Source: Bradyrhizobium diazoefficiens (lineage in GTDB: Bacteria > Pseudomonadota > Alphaproteobacteria > Rhizobiales > Xanthobacteraceae). Taken from it: a DNA stretch of 64,000 nt. Of this stretch, positions 46,051 to 55,545 are shown piece by piece. The notes beneath the pieces were generated by a model. The model saw nothing but the letters and a program-made list of their open reading frames with translations. It was not told the origin of the DNA and did not search any database. The first letter of the stretch is position 1. Every line of letters starts with the position of its first letter. Position numbers and translations under genes: made by a program. The stretch lies in the NCBI RefSeq assembly GCF_016599855.1, contig NZ_CP067041.1:4836001-4900000 (forward strand), read 5' to 3'.

Positions 46051-46164
46051 ATGGCTTACTATACCAGCCGAGAAAGCGCCAAGATCGTCGCCGGAGCAGT
46101 CACAGCCGTCGTCGCGACGGTCTTCCTTTTCGCGATTGCGATGGCGCTTCTACTGCCGCAATAG
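46051..46164 (+). CDS. Small single-pass membrane protein
   Basis: 37 residues: MAYYTSRESAKIVAGAV followed by a hydrophobic helix to PQ and a stop. Too short for default gene callers, but the charged head plus one membrane helix is the usual form of small alphaproteobacterial membrane proteins. Function unknown. Confidence 0.5.
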   Translation: MAYYTSRESAKIVAGAVTAVVATVFLFAIAMALLLPQ

Positions 46165-46293
46165 GATCTGCAGCGCGAGGCCGCCGGATGTTGGATGTCG
46201 CGCGGTTCAGGCCGCGCGCACCGTCCTGAGGAATTTTCCGACTTCGCCCTTCAGCCGTGTACTGTCGATCGCCAGGGTCTTCCGCCCCGGCGC

Positions 46294-46458
46294 TCACGTC
46301 GGGGAAAGCTCATAGCCCTCCTCAGGCCCGGCACGGGCGCGCACCAGATCCTCGGCGAAAGCGATCACCTCCGCCCGCTTTTCGGGCGGCAGCGAGAGAA
46401 AGGCGCGCACGAGCCGCAAGCCTTGCGCGTCCTCCGACTGGTCCTGCTTGGACTTCAT
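46294..46458 (-). CDS. Small helical hypothetical protein
   Basis: 54 residues. The middle (LRLVRAFLSLPPEKRAEVIAFAEDLV) is an amphipathic helix-turn-helix-like segment often seen as the tail of regulators, here as a small protein. No strong RBS is seen. The coding bias and clean amphipathicity favour a real gene over its antisense shadows. Confidence 0.45.
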   Translation of the reverse strand: MKSKQDQSEDAQGLRLVRAFLSLPPEKRAEVIAFAEDLVRARAGPEEGYELSPT

Positions 46459-46562
46459 TTCGGCAGTGTCGGGCGCTCGGGAAAAATATGCAATCCCTTC
46501 GCAGATTGCCTTCTTGATTCGGCGCCCAGGCTTTGGTGGAATAGCTCCAGCAAAGGTGGACC

Positions 46563-46919
46563 ATGAAGTGGATCAGGGAGCGCGACGCACTGATCGCGCA
46601 GACGCTGGCCTTCGTCCAATCGGTAACCGGCAAAAAGGATGATCTCCATCCCCCGGTACCGTCCGCGGCTGCGTTCGCAGTGACCACGGAGATCGTCACT
46701 GCCGAAGCCCTTGCAGACGAAGCCGATCGGCCGCCGCAGCACTTGTCGGTGCCCCCGCCACGGACCGGCGATTTCCGCAGCGAGATGCAGGCCCGTATCG
46801 CCAATTTCAGAAAGCATCAGGAGCGCTTTGAGCGCGAGCGTGAAGAATATTGCGCAGCGACCCTGAGCAAGCTACGCACCGCCCTCCGCGATGCAGCCCC
46901 GCCGCGCGTCCGGAAGTAG
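46563..46919 (+). CDS. Hypothetical protein, helical
   Basis: 118 residues. Soluble, with a helical front (MKWIRERDALIAQTLAFVQSVTG) and a charged C-terminal helix (ARIANFRKHQERFEREREEY). AAGGTGG precedes the ATG. Not recognised; probably a genus-level conserved protein. Confidence 0.6.
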   Translation: MKWIRERDALIAQTLAFVQSVTGKKDDLHPPVPSAAAFAVTTEIVTAEALADEADRPPQHLSVPPPRTGDFRSEMQARIANFRKHQERFEREREEYCAATLSKLRTALRDAAPPRVRK

Positions 46920-46944
46920 AGCGGGGCCCGCCTACAGCCAATAT

Positions 46945-47052
46945 CTACAACCAAGACCACACCAGCCAGAGATTGGCTGCGCAGGCGCCAAACAGTGCCA
47001 GCGTTAGCGGCAAGAGCATGTGCCCGCAGCAGGTTTTCAGGTCGGTCGTCAT
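46945..47052 (-). CDS. Small membrane protein
   Basis: 35 residues: MTTDLKTCCGHM, then one hydrophobic helix ending LWLVWSWL. Two adjacent Cys before the helix. The longer frame upstream looks non-coding. No clear RBS, so low confidence. Confidence 0.35.
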   Translation of the reverse strand: MTTDLKTCCGHMLLPLTLALFGACAANLWLVWSWL

Positions 47053-47226
47053 GGCCGGAAACATCCGCTGATTCCGCCAAACGAGTCCCAAGGTTTCTTT
47101 TTTAGGGGATTCAGGACTCGTTAAGGACTCAGGCTCCGTCTGCCCGGCACTCTCGATCACGGCCTCGTGATCGAGCCGGAACCCTCGCCCCATAAAGCTG
47201 TTAACGCGCTTTCGGGAGCGGCAAGT

Positions 47227-47481
47227 ATGCCCTACGCCCTGTTTTGCAACGACAGCCAAATCAGCAAAGCCTATCCGAGCGAGGCCGACGTCTGGAAGCT
47301 CGCGCAACGGAGCGGCCTGGTTGTGGACGTCGGCACCGACGAGGAGCGGCACGGTCCGCGCCGGATGCTCGACAATGACTATGAGATCAAATCGTGCCCG
47401 GCCGCCCAAGGCGAGGACCCCGCCAAGAACAAGGCGGACGCCGAGCGGGAATCCAGGATGGAACTTGAACTCAACGCGTGA
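47227..47481 (+). CDS. Conserved hypothetical small protein
   Basis: 84 residues, acidic and soluble: MPYALFCNDSQISKAYPSEADVWKLA, an SGLVVDV strand, and a charged tail. I start at ATG 47227; the upstream 20 codons are not protein-like. Function unknown. Confidence 0.6.
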   Translation: MPYALFCNDSQISKAYPSEADVWKLAQRSGLVVDVGTDEERHGPRRMLDNDYEIKSCPAAQGEDPAKNKADAERESRMELELNA

Positions 47482-47499
47482 GACCCGGCGAAGGCGGCC

Positions 47500-47739
47500 T
47501 CAGGGTGTCGCAGTCGCCAGCGAGGCCTGCTCGCCGGCGAGCGCCACGCAGGCCTTGCGACGATGCAGCCCGCGAATCGCCCCGGTCACCTTCAGCACCT
47601 TGCCGAACGGACAGGAGGCGTCCTTCACGAAAGCGACCTCGTAAGGCGCCAACATTAAAGGCTCGGATTTGAGGATTGTTTGGGCAGAGCACGGCAGGGC
47701 GACGAAGCACGAGACCACCACCGACGCCAAGATACGCAT
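47500..47739 (-). CDS. Small secreted hypothetical protein
   Basis: 79 residues. Signal peptide MRILASVVVSCFVALPCSA, then a short domain with two Cys (DASCPFGK and RKACVAL) that could form a disulphide. Typical small periplasmic protein of Bradyrhizobium. The start at 47739 is preferred to 47808 because the signal peptide begins there. Confidence 0.6.
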   Translation of the reverse strand: MRILASVVVSCFVALPCSAQTILKSEPLMLAPYEVAFVKDASCPFGKVLKVTGAIRGLHRRKACVALAGEQASLATATP

Positions 47740-47955
47740 GTTCGTTGTCCCACCAGCCCGGCAATTCAGTAATAACGCGTTCCGAAGCGTGAGTTCCGTA
47801 AGTCGCAAAAATTATTTTTGCTTTACCCGAGCCCCGTGACACGCGTGAGAAGGCGCGCGCCAGACTGTTTGTCTGCAAATGACGCGCCAAATGGTTCACA
47901 CAATACAAACGGGGCTGGCAAACAAGAGCGTGGCGAACGTTAGGCCGGGCGAACG

Positions 47956-47979
47956 AAAGGCCGGCGGTCGCCGGCCTTT
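47956..47979. terminator. Strong hairpin terminator AAAGGCCGGCG/CGCCGGCCTTT
   Basis: Perfect 11-bp arms, 2 nt apart, 33 bp downstream of the outer-membrane protein gene that ends at 48012 on the minus strand. The A/T ends give a U-tract in both directions, so it can work either way. Confidence 0.75.
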
Positions 47980-48011
47980 GCCAGATCGTGGTCGTGCTCG
48001 CCCGCCGCGGG

Positions 48012-48719
48012 TCAGTAGCGCGAGGCCGCCGGACCGCCCCAGCCGAAGCGGTAATTCACACCCACCTTGACGGTATGTTCGTCCTCCCGGCCGCGGACGC
48101 CGACGATGTCGGCCGGACCGGAGGTAAAGGTGGTGCTGCCGAAATTATAGTACTGGTACTCGGCCTTGGCCGACCAGTTCGGTGCGAACATGTATTCGAG
48201 GCCGGCACCCACGGTATAACCGTCCTTGCTGTTGCCGGTGGCGGTGAAGGCCTGCGGCACGCCGGCGATGTTGACGCCGAGGCCGCCATTGCGCCAGGCG
48301 TAGCCGCCCTTGGCGTAGAGCAGCGTCGGGCCCCAGGTGTAGCCGATGCGGCCGGTCACCGACCCGAGTTGGTCGGTGTTGGACGTCACCTGCGTCCCCA
48401 GCGGGAACGTGACACCGTTGTTGTTGGTGGGCAGCCAGGAATACTGGGCCTCGATACCCACCACCCAATTGGGCGCGAACTGGTAGTCGAAGCCGCCCTG
48501 CACGCCGCCCAGGAAGCGGGCGTCGCTCGACTGGAAGGCGCTGTCGCCTGCGAAGGCGCCGCCGACATGGCCGCCGATGTAGAAACCGGTCCAGTTGTAA
48601 ATCACCTGCGGTGGCGTGTAGGCCGGAGCCTTGGTGTAGGTGCGCGGCTGCATGTCGGCGGCGGCCGCCGGTGCAGCCAGCGCCAGCAGAGCTGCTGCGC
48701 CAAGCAAAATCGTCTTCAT
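48012..48719 (-). CDS. Omp25/RopB-like outer-membrane beta-barrel protein
   Basis: 235 residues. Signal peptide MKTILLGAAALLALAAPAAAA, then YNWTGFYIGGHVGGAF, the typical first strand of Bradyrhizobium and Brucella Omp25/31 porin-like barrels, alternating strands (QGGFDYQFAPNWVVGIEAQYSW, VTGRIGYTWGPTLLYAKGGYAW), and a C-terminal aromatic strand (VKVGVNYRFGW...RY). GGGGA precedes the ATG at 48719. A structural envelope protein. Confidence 0.9.
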   Translation of the reverse strand: MKTILLGAAALLALAAPAAAADMQPRTYTKAPAYTPPQVIYNWTGFYIGGHVGGAFAGDSAFQSSDARFLGGVQGGFDYQFAPNWVVGIEAQYSWLPTNNNGVTFPLGTQVTSNTDQLGSVTGRIGYTWGPTLLYAKGGYAWRNGGLGVNIAGVPQAFTATGNSKDGYTVGAGLEYMFAPNWSAKAEYQYYNFGSTTFTSGPADIVGVRGREDEHTVKVGVNYRFGWGGPAASRY

Positions 48720-49005
48720 GATCATCCCCGTTCTTTCAAAATCGACCCTCGGGAAACAACGTGGCGTGAATTTGGTTGCTTCGCGGCGATGCCGGAACGT
48801 TGATCGTCCGTGACTGTGACGGGGCGGCAACATCGCGATTTTGTTCCGTCACGCGCAGCCGCCGCGATCGATTTTTCGTTCGCGCCTGGGCCGCCGTAAC
48901 GATTTGTCGCAAGGCAAAACCGCCCCGTTCAAAGCTCGCCAAAACGTGATCCAGCGGCTCCGGCGGCACCTGTTCTAGCACCGCGCAATGAAGGCGGGCT
49001 TTGGA

Positions 49006-49428
49006 TTAGCGCGTCATCTTTTCCAATTCCGGAAAGGGTGCGTAAACCGCGCCCGCGCAGAGCTCGTTGGCGCGGTCGACGACGCGGTCGGCCCGGCCGT
49101 TGACGTAGACGATGGCCCGTTCGCGCATGCCCTTATAGCTGCCGTCGGTCTCTCGCGGCGTGAAGTGCAGGCAGCTGACATAGAACTGCCGACCGCCGAC
49201 CTCTCGCAACACCGGATCGGCCATGCCGGCATCGCGCACACCGACCGGATTGTTCAGATAGGCGCGCATCAGGGCGAGCGCGTCGCCACGAAAATTGTCG
49301 GGAAACGGCTGAGGGCCGCCGGCCTGGGTCCCCTCCATCAGGGATGGACGGTCACCATCGCTGCCGAAACAGGCCGCGAGCGCCAGTGGCAGCACCAGGA
49401 TCGCTGCGCGTTTCGCTAATCGTCCCAA
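49006..49428 (-). CDS. Lipoprotein, hypothetical
   Basis: 140 residues from TTG 49428. A short basic start and hydrophobic helix end in a lipobox LALAAC. The mature part has a Cys pair (YVSCLHFTPRE and NELCAG). The frame is open further to 49602 but the lipoprotein signal must be N-terminal, so I use TTG 49428 behind GGAGA; GTG 49449 is the alternative. Function unknown. Confidence 0.65.
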   Translation of the reverse strand: MGRLAKRAAILVLPLALAACFGSDGDRPSLMEGTQAGGPQPFPDNFRGDALALMRAYLNNPVGVRDAGMADPVLREVGGRQFYVSCLHFTPRETDGSYKGMRERAIVYVNGRADRVVDRANELCAGAVYAPFPELEKMTR

Positions 49429-49633
49429 GGAATCAAATTCTCCGGCCACCAGTGTCGGAGATGTTCTAACTCCAAGGTTACCCAAAGGGGAATTTGCTTC
49501 AGCTGGCCGACAAACGGCGCACCGGCCCGCCGCCAACACCTTGCGCTTTCGCGCAAGGCGTGACGAACAGGCCGGGCCTGAACTCCGAGAGGCGGCGGGC
49601 AATGCCAGGGATGCCGCCCAGCGGGATCAGTCG

Positions 49634-49999
49634 TTAGCTGCGCTTCTCGGTCGTCACCGGCTTGCCGAGATCCGGCTGCGCCTTCAGCGACTTCTTGGCC
49701 GACAAATGCTTGTGGTGATGGCGATGCGTCCGCACGGTCTTGTGCTCGTTCGGCGTGATCGCGGCATTGGCGTTCATCGCCTTCGTCTTGGTATCGACCT
49801 TGGCGCCCGATTTGATGTCGGCGGTCTTGGCGTCGGCCTTGACGCCGGCGTTGGGCTTGGCGGCGGTGATCGAAACCTTGCTCTGGGTCTGGTCCGCCTT
49901 GATCGCCGGTGCAGTCGTGGTCTTGCCGGCTTCAGCGGCGAAGGCCGGGGCTGCGATGACGGAAGCTGCGAGCAAGGCTGCGGAAATGGTCTTCAACAT
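49634..49999 (-). CDS. Secreted Lys/Ala-rich His-containing protein
   Basis: 121 residues. Signal peptide MLKTISAALLAASVIAAPAFA, then a low-complexity Lys/Ala/Thr region and a His cluster (THRHHHKHLSAKK) that could bind metal. AGGAG 7 nt before ATG 49999. Not recognised. Confidence 0.7.
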   Translation of the reverse strand: MLKTISAALLAASVIAAPAFAAEAGKTTTAPAIKADQTQSKVSITAAKPNAGVKADAKTADIKSGAKVDTKTKAMNANAAITPNEHKTVRTHRHHHKHLSAKKSLKAQPDLGKPVTTEKRS

Positions 50000-50254
50000 G
50001 GTGGTCTCCTCTTGGAAGGATCTTGAGGCGGCGCCCTCTGCCAACCCTTCGATCATGGGAGGAAGCCTAGATGCCGCGCGCTGAACCCGTTCTGAAGCGC
50101 TTGGCAGGCTTCCGTTCATCTGGATGACAAGTTTGTCATCTTGCCATCTGAACCCGAACGGCGCGGGTGCCGGCCGGGAATGTTTTTGCCGGCCGGGTGT
50201 TCCGGTCATTGGGCAATCGTGTAGGATCGCCACGTTCCATGCGGGAGAACTTAA

Positions 50255-50797
50255 ATGCGCAAACTTTCGATGCTTCTGGTACCGGGGCTTGTCTCGGTGG
50301 CGCTGGCGGCCGGACCGGTGCTGACGAGCGCCTATGCCGCCGGTGGCGACGAGCCCTCGCCGCCGAAGTCGGACACCTCGACCAAGAAAGAAAAGAAAAA
50401 GAAGAGCTCTTCCGTCAGCGATCCCAAATTTCTCGCGGCCTATCACGCCGCCTACACCGCGATCTATGACAAGCACGATTATACGGACGCGATCGGCCAG
50501 CTGAAACAGCTCAAGCGCGATGACGTCGCCGACGTTGCGAACCTGATCGGCTATTCCTATCGCAAGCTCGGCGATTACCAATCGTCGAAGGTTTACTACG
50601 AGATCGCGCTGAAGGACGATCCCAACCACGTCCGCACCTGGCAGTATTACGGCCTCTGGCAGCTCGAGCAGGGCAACCGCGAACAGGCGCAGTATCATCT
50701 GAACAAGATCGCCTCGCTCGCCGGCACCGACAGCTCCGAGTATCGCTCGCTGGCTGCCGCGCTCGACAAGCCGACCGGCGCGACGCTCGTCTACTGA
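50255..50797 (+). CDS. Secreted TPR-repeat protein
   Basis: 180 residues. Signal peptide to about residue 29, a Lys-rich linker (KKEKKKKSS), and at least two tetratricopeptide repeats: DYTDAIGQLKQLKRDD, NLIGYSYRKLGDYQSSKVYYEIALKDDPNH and YYGLWQLEQGNREQAQYHL. TPRs mediate protein contacts; the partner is not evident. A terminator follows. Confidence 0.8.
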   Translation: MRKLSMLLVPGLVSVALAAGPVLTSAYAAGGDEPSPPKSDTSTKKEKKKKSSSVSDPKFLAAYHAAYTAIYDKHDYTDAIGQLKQLKRDDVADVANLIGYSYRKLGDYQSSKVYYEIALKDDPNHVRTWQYYGLWQLEQGNREQAQYHLNKIASLAGTDSSEYRSLAAALDKPTGATLVY

Positions 50798-50845
50798 GAC
50801 ATCGCATCTTCTCTACTGAGATATCGCATTTTCGCGTGACGCGAA

Positions 50846-50871
50846 CGGGCACAACCTCGGGGTTGTGCCCG
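50846..50871 (+). terminator. Rho-independent terminator CGGGCACAACC/GGTTGTGCCCG
   Basis: An 11-bp perfect stem with a TCGG loop, followed by CTCTGCTTTCTC. It terminates the TPR gene before the hydrolase gene. Confidence 0.75.
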
Positions 50872-50927
50872 CTCTGCTTTCTCGGCTAGCCTTCTGCGGC
50901 ACCCATCCCCTCGCAAATTGGTGTGTA

Positions 50928-52313
50928 ATGGACACGTGGCTGCGATCCGCGATCGACTACATCGGCTCCTGGATCGAATTCCAGCTGACGACAATCCAGC
51001 AGCCGGGCGTCATGGTCGCGTTTGTCCATCGCGGCGAGGTCGTTGCCGAGCGTGCATTCGGCCTTGCCAATCTCGACACCGGCGAGAAGCTCACACCGCG
51101 CCACCGCTTCCGCATCGCCTCGCACTCGAAGAGTTTTACCTCGGCCGGGATCATGAAGCTGCGCGAGCAGCGCAAGATCAGGCTCGATGATCCCATCGGC
51201 GAGTATGTCAGCGGCCTGCATCCGCGTGTCGCCGAGACCACGATCGCCCAGGTACTCTCGCACAGCGCCGGGCTGACGCGCGACGGCGCCGATTCCGGCC
51301 AGTTCATCGACAGCCGTCCCTATCTCAACGCGAAAGAGCTTCTCGCCGAGCTGACGGGGCCTCCCGCGATCGAGCCCGGCACGCGCTTCAAATATTCCAA
51401 CCACGGCTTTGCCCTGATGGGCCTCGTCATCGAGGCGGTAACGAAGGAGCCCTACTCCACCTGGATCAAGCGTGAGATCATCGAGCCCGCAGGCCTGCGT
51501 GAGACCGAACCGAATGCGCCGCTTCCCAGCGGCGCGCTGTTCGCGCGCGGCCATACGCGCAAGCTGCCACTCGGCGAGCGCTGCGTCATCCCCGGCGATA
51601 ATCCGGCGCACGCGATGGCATCGGCCGCAGGCTTCGTCGCCACCGCCGCCGACAGCGCCCGTTTCTTTGCCCAGCTCGCGCCCAACGCGAAAAAGAGCGT
51701 GCTGTCAACCGCGAGCCGCCGCGAGATGACGCGCAACCATTGGCGCGTGCCGCAGACCTTCGAGGGCTATTACGGCCTCGGCGTCAACGCCGGCAAGACC
51801 GACGGCTGGGACTGGTTCGGCCATGGCGGCGGCTTCCAGGGCTATATCTCCCGGACCTGCTCCATTCCCGCTTGCGAACTCGCGATCAGTATCCTCAGCA
51901 ACTCCATCGACGGCGCCGCACCGTTCTGGATGGACGGCGCGATGCAGATCCTGCGCGTGTTCAGGAACCGCGGTGCACCCGACCGGCGCGTGCGCGACTG
52001 GACCGGCCGCTGGTGGACGATCTGGGGTGCGACCGACTTCGTGCCGATGGGCAACCGGGTGCTGATAGCCAATCCGCAGTTCAACAACCCGTTCATGGAT
52101 GCCGGCGAGATCGAGGTCACCGGCCGCGACACCGGCAAGCTCGCCTGGGCGGCCGGAGTTTCCAGCCATGGAGAGCCGGTGCGCCGCGTCCGCAACAAGC
52201 GCGGCAAGGTCAGCGACATCTGGATCGCCGGCGCCAATGTCAAGCCGGCAGCCACCGTCGCGCGCGAGATCGCGCGGAGATATCCGCCGCGAAAACGGCG
52301 ACCTACTCCCTGA
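50928..52313 (+). CDS. Serine hydrolase of the beta-lactamase/PBP4 (class C) family
   Basis: 461 residues. The SxxK nucleophile motif is SHSKSF near residue 66, the second motif YSN is in FKYSNHGFAL near 165, and an HGGGFQGY motif near 300 takes the KTG place. A 100-residue C-terminal lipocalin-like part follows. Members include esterases and D-aminopeptidases rather than true beta-lactamases. No signal peptide. Its 3' end overlaps the convergent peptidase gene by 11 bp. Confidence 0.85.
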   Translation: MDTWLRSAIDYIGSWIEFQLTTIQQPGVMVAFVHRGEVVAERAFGLANLDTGEKLTPRHRFRIASHSKSFTSAGIMKLREQRKIRLDDPIGEYVSGLHPRVAETTIAQVLSHSAGLTRDGADSGQFIDSRPYLNAKELLAELTGPPAIEPGTRFKYSNHGFALMGLVIEAVTKEPYSTWIKREIIEPAGLRETEPNAPLPSGALFARGHTRKLPLGERCVIPGDNPAHAMASAAGFVATAADSARFFAQLAPNAKKSVLSTASRREMTRNHWRVPQTFEGYYGLGVNAGKTDGWDWFGHGGGFQGYISRTCSIPACELAISILSNSIDGAAPFWMDGAMQILRVFRNRGAPDRRVRDWTGRWWTIWGATDFVPMGNRVLIANPQFNNPFMDAGEIEVTGRDTGKLAWAAGVSSHGEPVRRVRNKRGKVSDIWIAGANVKPAATVAREIARRYPPRKRRPTP

Positions 52314-53847
52314 TCAGCGCCTCGACCTCGCTCCGAAACGCCTGCCGCGAGCCATCGCGCGAATAGAACATGTGGCCGCCGGGATAGACGACGAACTTCA
52401 CGCGCGACGTCGCGAAGGCCGGCAGCTGATCGAGCGCCCGCTTCGTGCCGAAATAGGGCGTGGCGAGATCAAACAGGCCATGCGCGACCAGCACGTTCAG
52501 CTTCGCATCCGTGGCGAGGATCTGGCGCAGCTCAGAAAGCGATTGCGGCGGGTTGATGCCGCCGCCAAAATCCCAATTGTGCTCGATGGCGCCATTGAGG
52601 ACTTCATAGGAGCCGTCCGGCCGCCAATTGAGTTTTCGCGTGAGCACATCGACAGCCGCGCTCGTCAGCGGCGCCTGAAGCACATCGCCCGAGGGATCGC
52701 CAAAACGCGAGCTGCTCGAATCCGGATAAGGATCGAAGCCGCGCACGGAGCCGTCGTAGCGTCCGGTCACCACGCCGTTCTTGCGGTCGAACTCGCGGCG
52801 GAATTCGCCGACATCGAAGCGGCCGGCGAGCCTGCGGCTCACCGCCTGATCGATTCCGGTGAGTTCAGCAACCTTGTCGGCAAGGCGATTGGTGGCTTCC
52901 GTGTCCGCCTCGCCCTTGACGAGGTCGGCCAGAAATTCGCCGCGTGCATAGGCCTCCACATCGGCCAGATCGGCGCGCTTGACTGGTCCCTTGGCCTCGC
53001 GCGCCACCGCCACATAGCTCGGCAAGGTCGCGACATATTGCAGGAGGCTGGTGCCCGTGAACTCGCGAAAATCCAGCAGCGGCGACACCAGGATCAAGCC
53101 CCTGATGCCGACGCCGTGCTGAAGCTGCAACTGACGCACGACCTTGGGCCCACGAATGCCGCCATAGCTCTCGCCCGCGACATATTTCGGCGAGGTCAGC
53201 CGGTTGTGCCTCTCGAGCCAGCGGCGGATGACGAGCGCGATCGAATTGACGTCGCCGTCGACCGAATAGAAGCGCTTGCGCGCATCCTCGCCGCTCGCGA
53301 TGACGCGGCTGTAGCCGGTGCCGACGGGATCGATGAAGACGAGGTCGGTGAAGTCGAGCCAGGTCTCCGCATTGGGCCTCACCTCGGGCGAGGCCGACGG
53401 CGACAGGCCCTCGCCCTCGAGCGGCAGCCGCCACGGCCCGACCGCGCCGAACTGCAGCCATGCCGAGGAGGCGCCGGGCCCGCCGTTGAACAGGAACGTC
53501 ACCGGGCGGGTGGCGCGATCGGCGCCGTCGAGCTCGTAAGACGTGGTAGCGATATCGGCGAGCGGCTCGCCCTTCTCGTCGAACACACGGATGGAACCTG
53601 CGGTTGCGGCAAAGTTGAGCGTTCGGCCCGCCAGATCGAGGGTCTGCTTCGTAGTCGAATCTCCCGGCAGACGACGATCGGAAGCCTGCGCCGCATTGCC
53701 GCCACGCCCGCCCTTTTGCCCCGTGGGAGCCGCCGCCTCGGTGCGCGGCTGCGGCGGATCGTCCGCGCGCGCCAAGCCTGCGAGCGCAAAGGCAGACATC
53801 GCCAGCACCAGCCCCGCATAGCGCAGCGTCGGCAAGTTCATGACCAT
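52303..53847 (-). CDS. Peptidase S10-family serine carboxypeptidase-like protein
   Basis: 514 residues. Signal peptide to about residue 28 (LARA). S10 features: FLFNGGPGASSAWLQFGAVGP oxyanion region, nucleophile GESYGGIRGP, Asp in VAHGLFDLATP and His in VYPGGHMFYSR. Bacterial S10 proteins remove C-terminal residues from peptides in the periplasm. I choose ATG 53847 behind GGGAG; a longer frame to 54021 precedes the signal peptide. Confidence 0.87.
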   Translation of the reverse strand: MVMNLPTLRYAGLVLAMSAFALAGLARADDPPQPRTEAAAPTGQKGGRGGNAAQASDRRLPGDSTTKQTLDLAGRTLNFAATAGSIRVFDEKGEPLADIATTSYELDGADRATRPVTFLFNGGPGASSAWLQFGAVGPWRLPLEGEGLSPSASPEVRPNAETWLDFTDLVFIDPVGTGYSRVIASGEDARKRFYSVDGDVNSIALVIRRWLERHNRLTSPKYVAGESYGGIRGPKVVRQLQLQHGVGIRGLILVSPLLDFREFTGTSLLQYVATLPSYVAVAREAKGPVKRADLADVEAYARGEFLADLVKGEADTEATNRLADKVAELTGIDQAVSRRLAGRFDVGEFRREFDRKNGVVTGRYDGSVRGFDPYPDSSSSRFGDPSGDVLQAPLTSAAVDVLTRKLNWRPDGSYEVLNGAIEHNWDFGGGINPPQSLSELRQILATDAKLNVLVAHGLFDLATPYFGTKRALDQLPAFATSRVKFVVYPGGHMFYSRDGSRQAFRSEVEALIRE

Positions 53848-54089
53848 GATTGTTCTCCCTGCCCGCCCGCACTCGGTCGCAGCTTTAGCCAGCAATTGCG
53901 ACGGTTTGGCGGATCGGAGGCCGGGGACCAGCTTTCCGGACCCAATTAGCCCAGTTTTACGCTCAAACGGGACGCCTGGCGTTCCGTCGTATTTGCGTTG
54001 CAGGGCGGTCATCCTCGACAATACAGGCCCGGGTCGTATAGACGACCTCGGCGGAAGTTTTTCGAACCAGCGACACCTGCCTGGAAGCC

Positions 54090-54869
54090 ATGACCAAGCC
54101 CTCGCGATACGACCGGATCGCCTTCGTCGCCAGCCCGAGCAGCGAAGCGCAGGCCGCTTTCAGGGAGCTCACCCAAAGCTACGGCAATTGCGAGCCGAAC
54201 GAAGCCGACGTCGTGGTGGCGCTGGGCGGCGACGGGTTGATGCTGCAGACGCTGCACCAGCACATGCGCACGGGAAAGCCGATCTACGGCATGCACCGCG
54301 GCACGGTCGGCTTCCTCATGAACGAGTACTCGACCGTCGATTTGCGCGCCCGGCTCGAGGCTGCCCATGAATCCGAGATCAACCCGCTGCTGATGCGCGC
54401 GACCGACACCAACGATCGCGTCCACCTGCACCACGCCATCAACGAGGTCTATCTATTCCGCCAGACCTACCAGGCGGCGCGCCTGAGGATCCTGATCGAC
54501 GAGCGCGAGCGCATGCCTGAGCTGATCGCCGATGGAATCATTGTCGCGACCCCGGCAGGCTCGACGGCCTACAATCTTTCGGCGCAGGGCCCAATCCTGC
54601 CGATCAACGCGGCGCTCCTGGCACTGACACCGATTAGCGCCTTCCGGCCGCGGCGCTGGCGGGGCGCCCTGTTGCCCTACACGGCCTATGTGGTGATCGA
54701 GGTGCTGGAGGACGACAAGCGCCCGGTCGCGGCCGTCGCCGACCATGAGGAGGTACGCAGGGTCCGCCGCGTCGAGGTGCTGTCCGACAAGAGCATCTCG
54801 ATACGCATGCTGTTCGATCCCGGCCACAGCCTGGAAGAACGCATTTTGCGCGAGCAGTTCGGCTTCTGA
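54090..54869 (+). CDS. nadK: NAD kinase
   Basis: 259 residues. The GGDG nucleotide-binding motif is [16 protein letters not shown] near residue 49, followed by NxGT-like [13 protein letters not shown] and [14 protein letters not shown], all hallmarks of bacterial NAD(H) kinases. It makes NADP in the cytoplasm. No fused domain. It stands alone upstream of the receiver gene. Confidence 0.95.
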   Translation: MTKPSRYDRIAFVASPSSEAQAAFRELTQSYGNCEPNEADVVVALGGDGLMLQTLHQHMRTGKPIYGMHRGTVGFLMNEYSTVDLRARLEAAHESEINPLLMRATDTNDRVHLHHAINEVYLFRQTYQAARLRILIDERERMPELIADGIIVATPAGSTAYNLSAQGPILPINAALLALTPISAFRPRRWRGALLPYTAYVVIEVLEDDKRPVAAVADHEEVRRVRRVEVLSDKSISIRMLFDPGHSLEERILREQFGF

Positions 54870-54968
54870 GCTCCCTGCCCGCACTCGGCGGAACGCCCGG
54901 GTCGCAACGCTTCGTTAACCGTCGGCACGATATGGTTAACGAAGGTTGACCGCTTTGGCCCGGGCGTC

Positions 54969-55514
54969 ATGTTCCGCATCGACTTCAACAAGCTGCGCTT
55001 CCTCGTCTGCGACGACAATCCGCACATGCGCCGCATCCTGCGGACGCTGCTGCATTCGTTCGGCGCGCGCGAGGTCTACGAGGCCGAGGACGGCGCGACA
55101 GCGCTGGAGATGTACAGCCATTACGTGCCCGATATCGTCATCACCGACTGGGCCATGCCGATCTTCGACGGGCTCGAGCTCGCGCAGATGATCCGGCAGC
55201 CGGAATCCAAGGGCAACCCCTACGCACCGATCATCATGCTGACGGGGCATTCCGAGAAGCGCCGCGTCACAGTCGCGCGCGATGCCGGCGTCACCGAATT
55301 CCTGGCCAAGCCGATCTCGGCCAAGGGTCTCTATCAGCGCATTCTCAACGTGGTCGCCAGTCCCCGGCCCTTCATCAAGACCAAGACCTATTTCGGCCCG
55401 GACCGGCGCCGCAACACCAACTCCGCCTATATGGGCCCGGAGCGCCGCGTCGGCGAAAAGCACGAGGTGCTCCAGCAGCCCTCGCTGCTCGACAAGGCCC
55501 GCTCCTCCATCTAG
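54969..55514 (+). CDS. Single-domain response regulator (receiver) with C-terminal extension
   Basis: 181 residues. Receiver domain at about 8-125: LVCDDNPHMRR (acidic pair), phosphoacceptor Asp in VITDWAMP, Thr in IIMLTGHS, Lys in FLAKPIS. The 55-residue tail has PDRRR and GPERR motifs seen in alphaproteobacterial receivers that lack an output domain. It is 31 bp upstream of an Hpt protein; the two likely form a phosphorelay. The kinase lies elsewhere. Confidence 0.9.
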   Translation: MFRIDFNKLRFLVCDDNPHMRRILRTLLHSFGAREVYEAEDGATALEMYSHYVPDIVITDWAMPIFDGLELAQMIRQPESKGNPYAPIIMLTGHSEKRRVTVARDAGVTEFLAKPISAKGLYQRILNVVASPRPFIKTKTYFGPDRRRNTNSAYMGPERRVGEKHEVLQQPSLLDKARSSI

Positions 55515-55545
55515 CGCAACCTCTCACCCCGACGAGGCAGGCATC

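Noticed and set aside
52099..53949. 616-codon plus-strand frame opposite the S10 peptidase gene
   Set aside because: Antisense shadow; the minus strand has signal peptide and catalytic triad.
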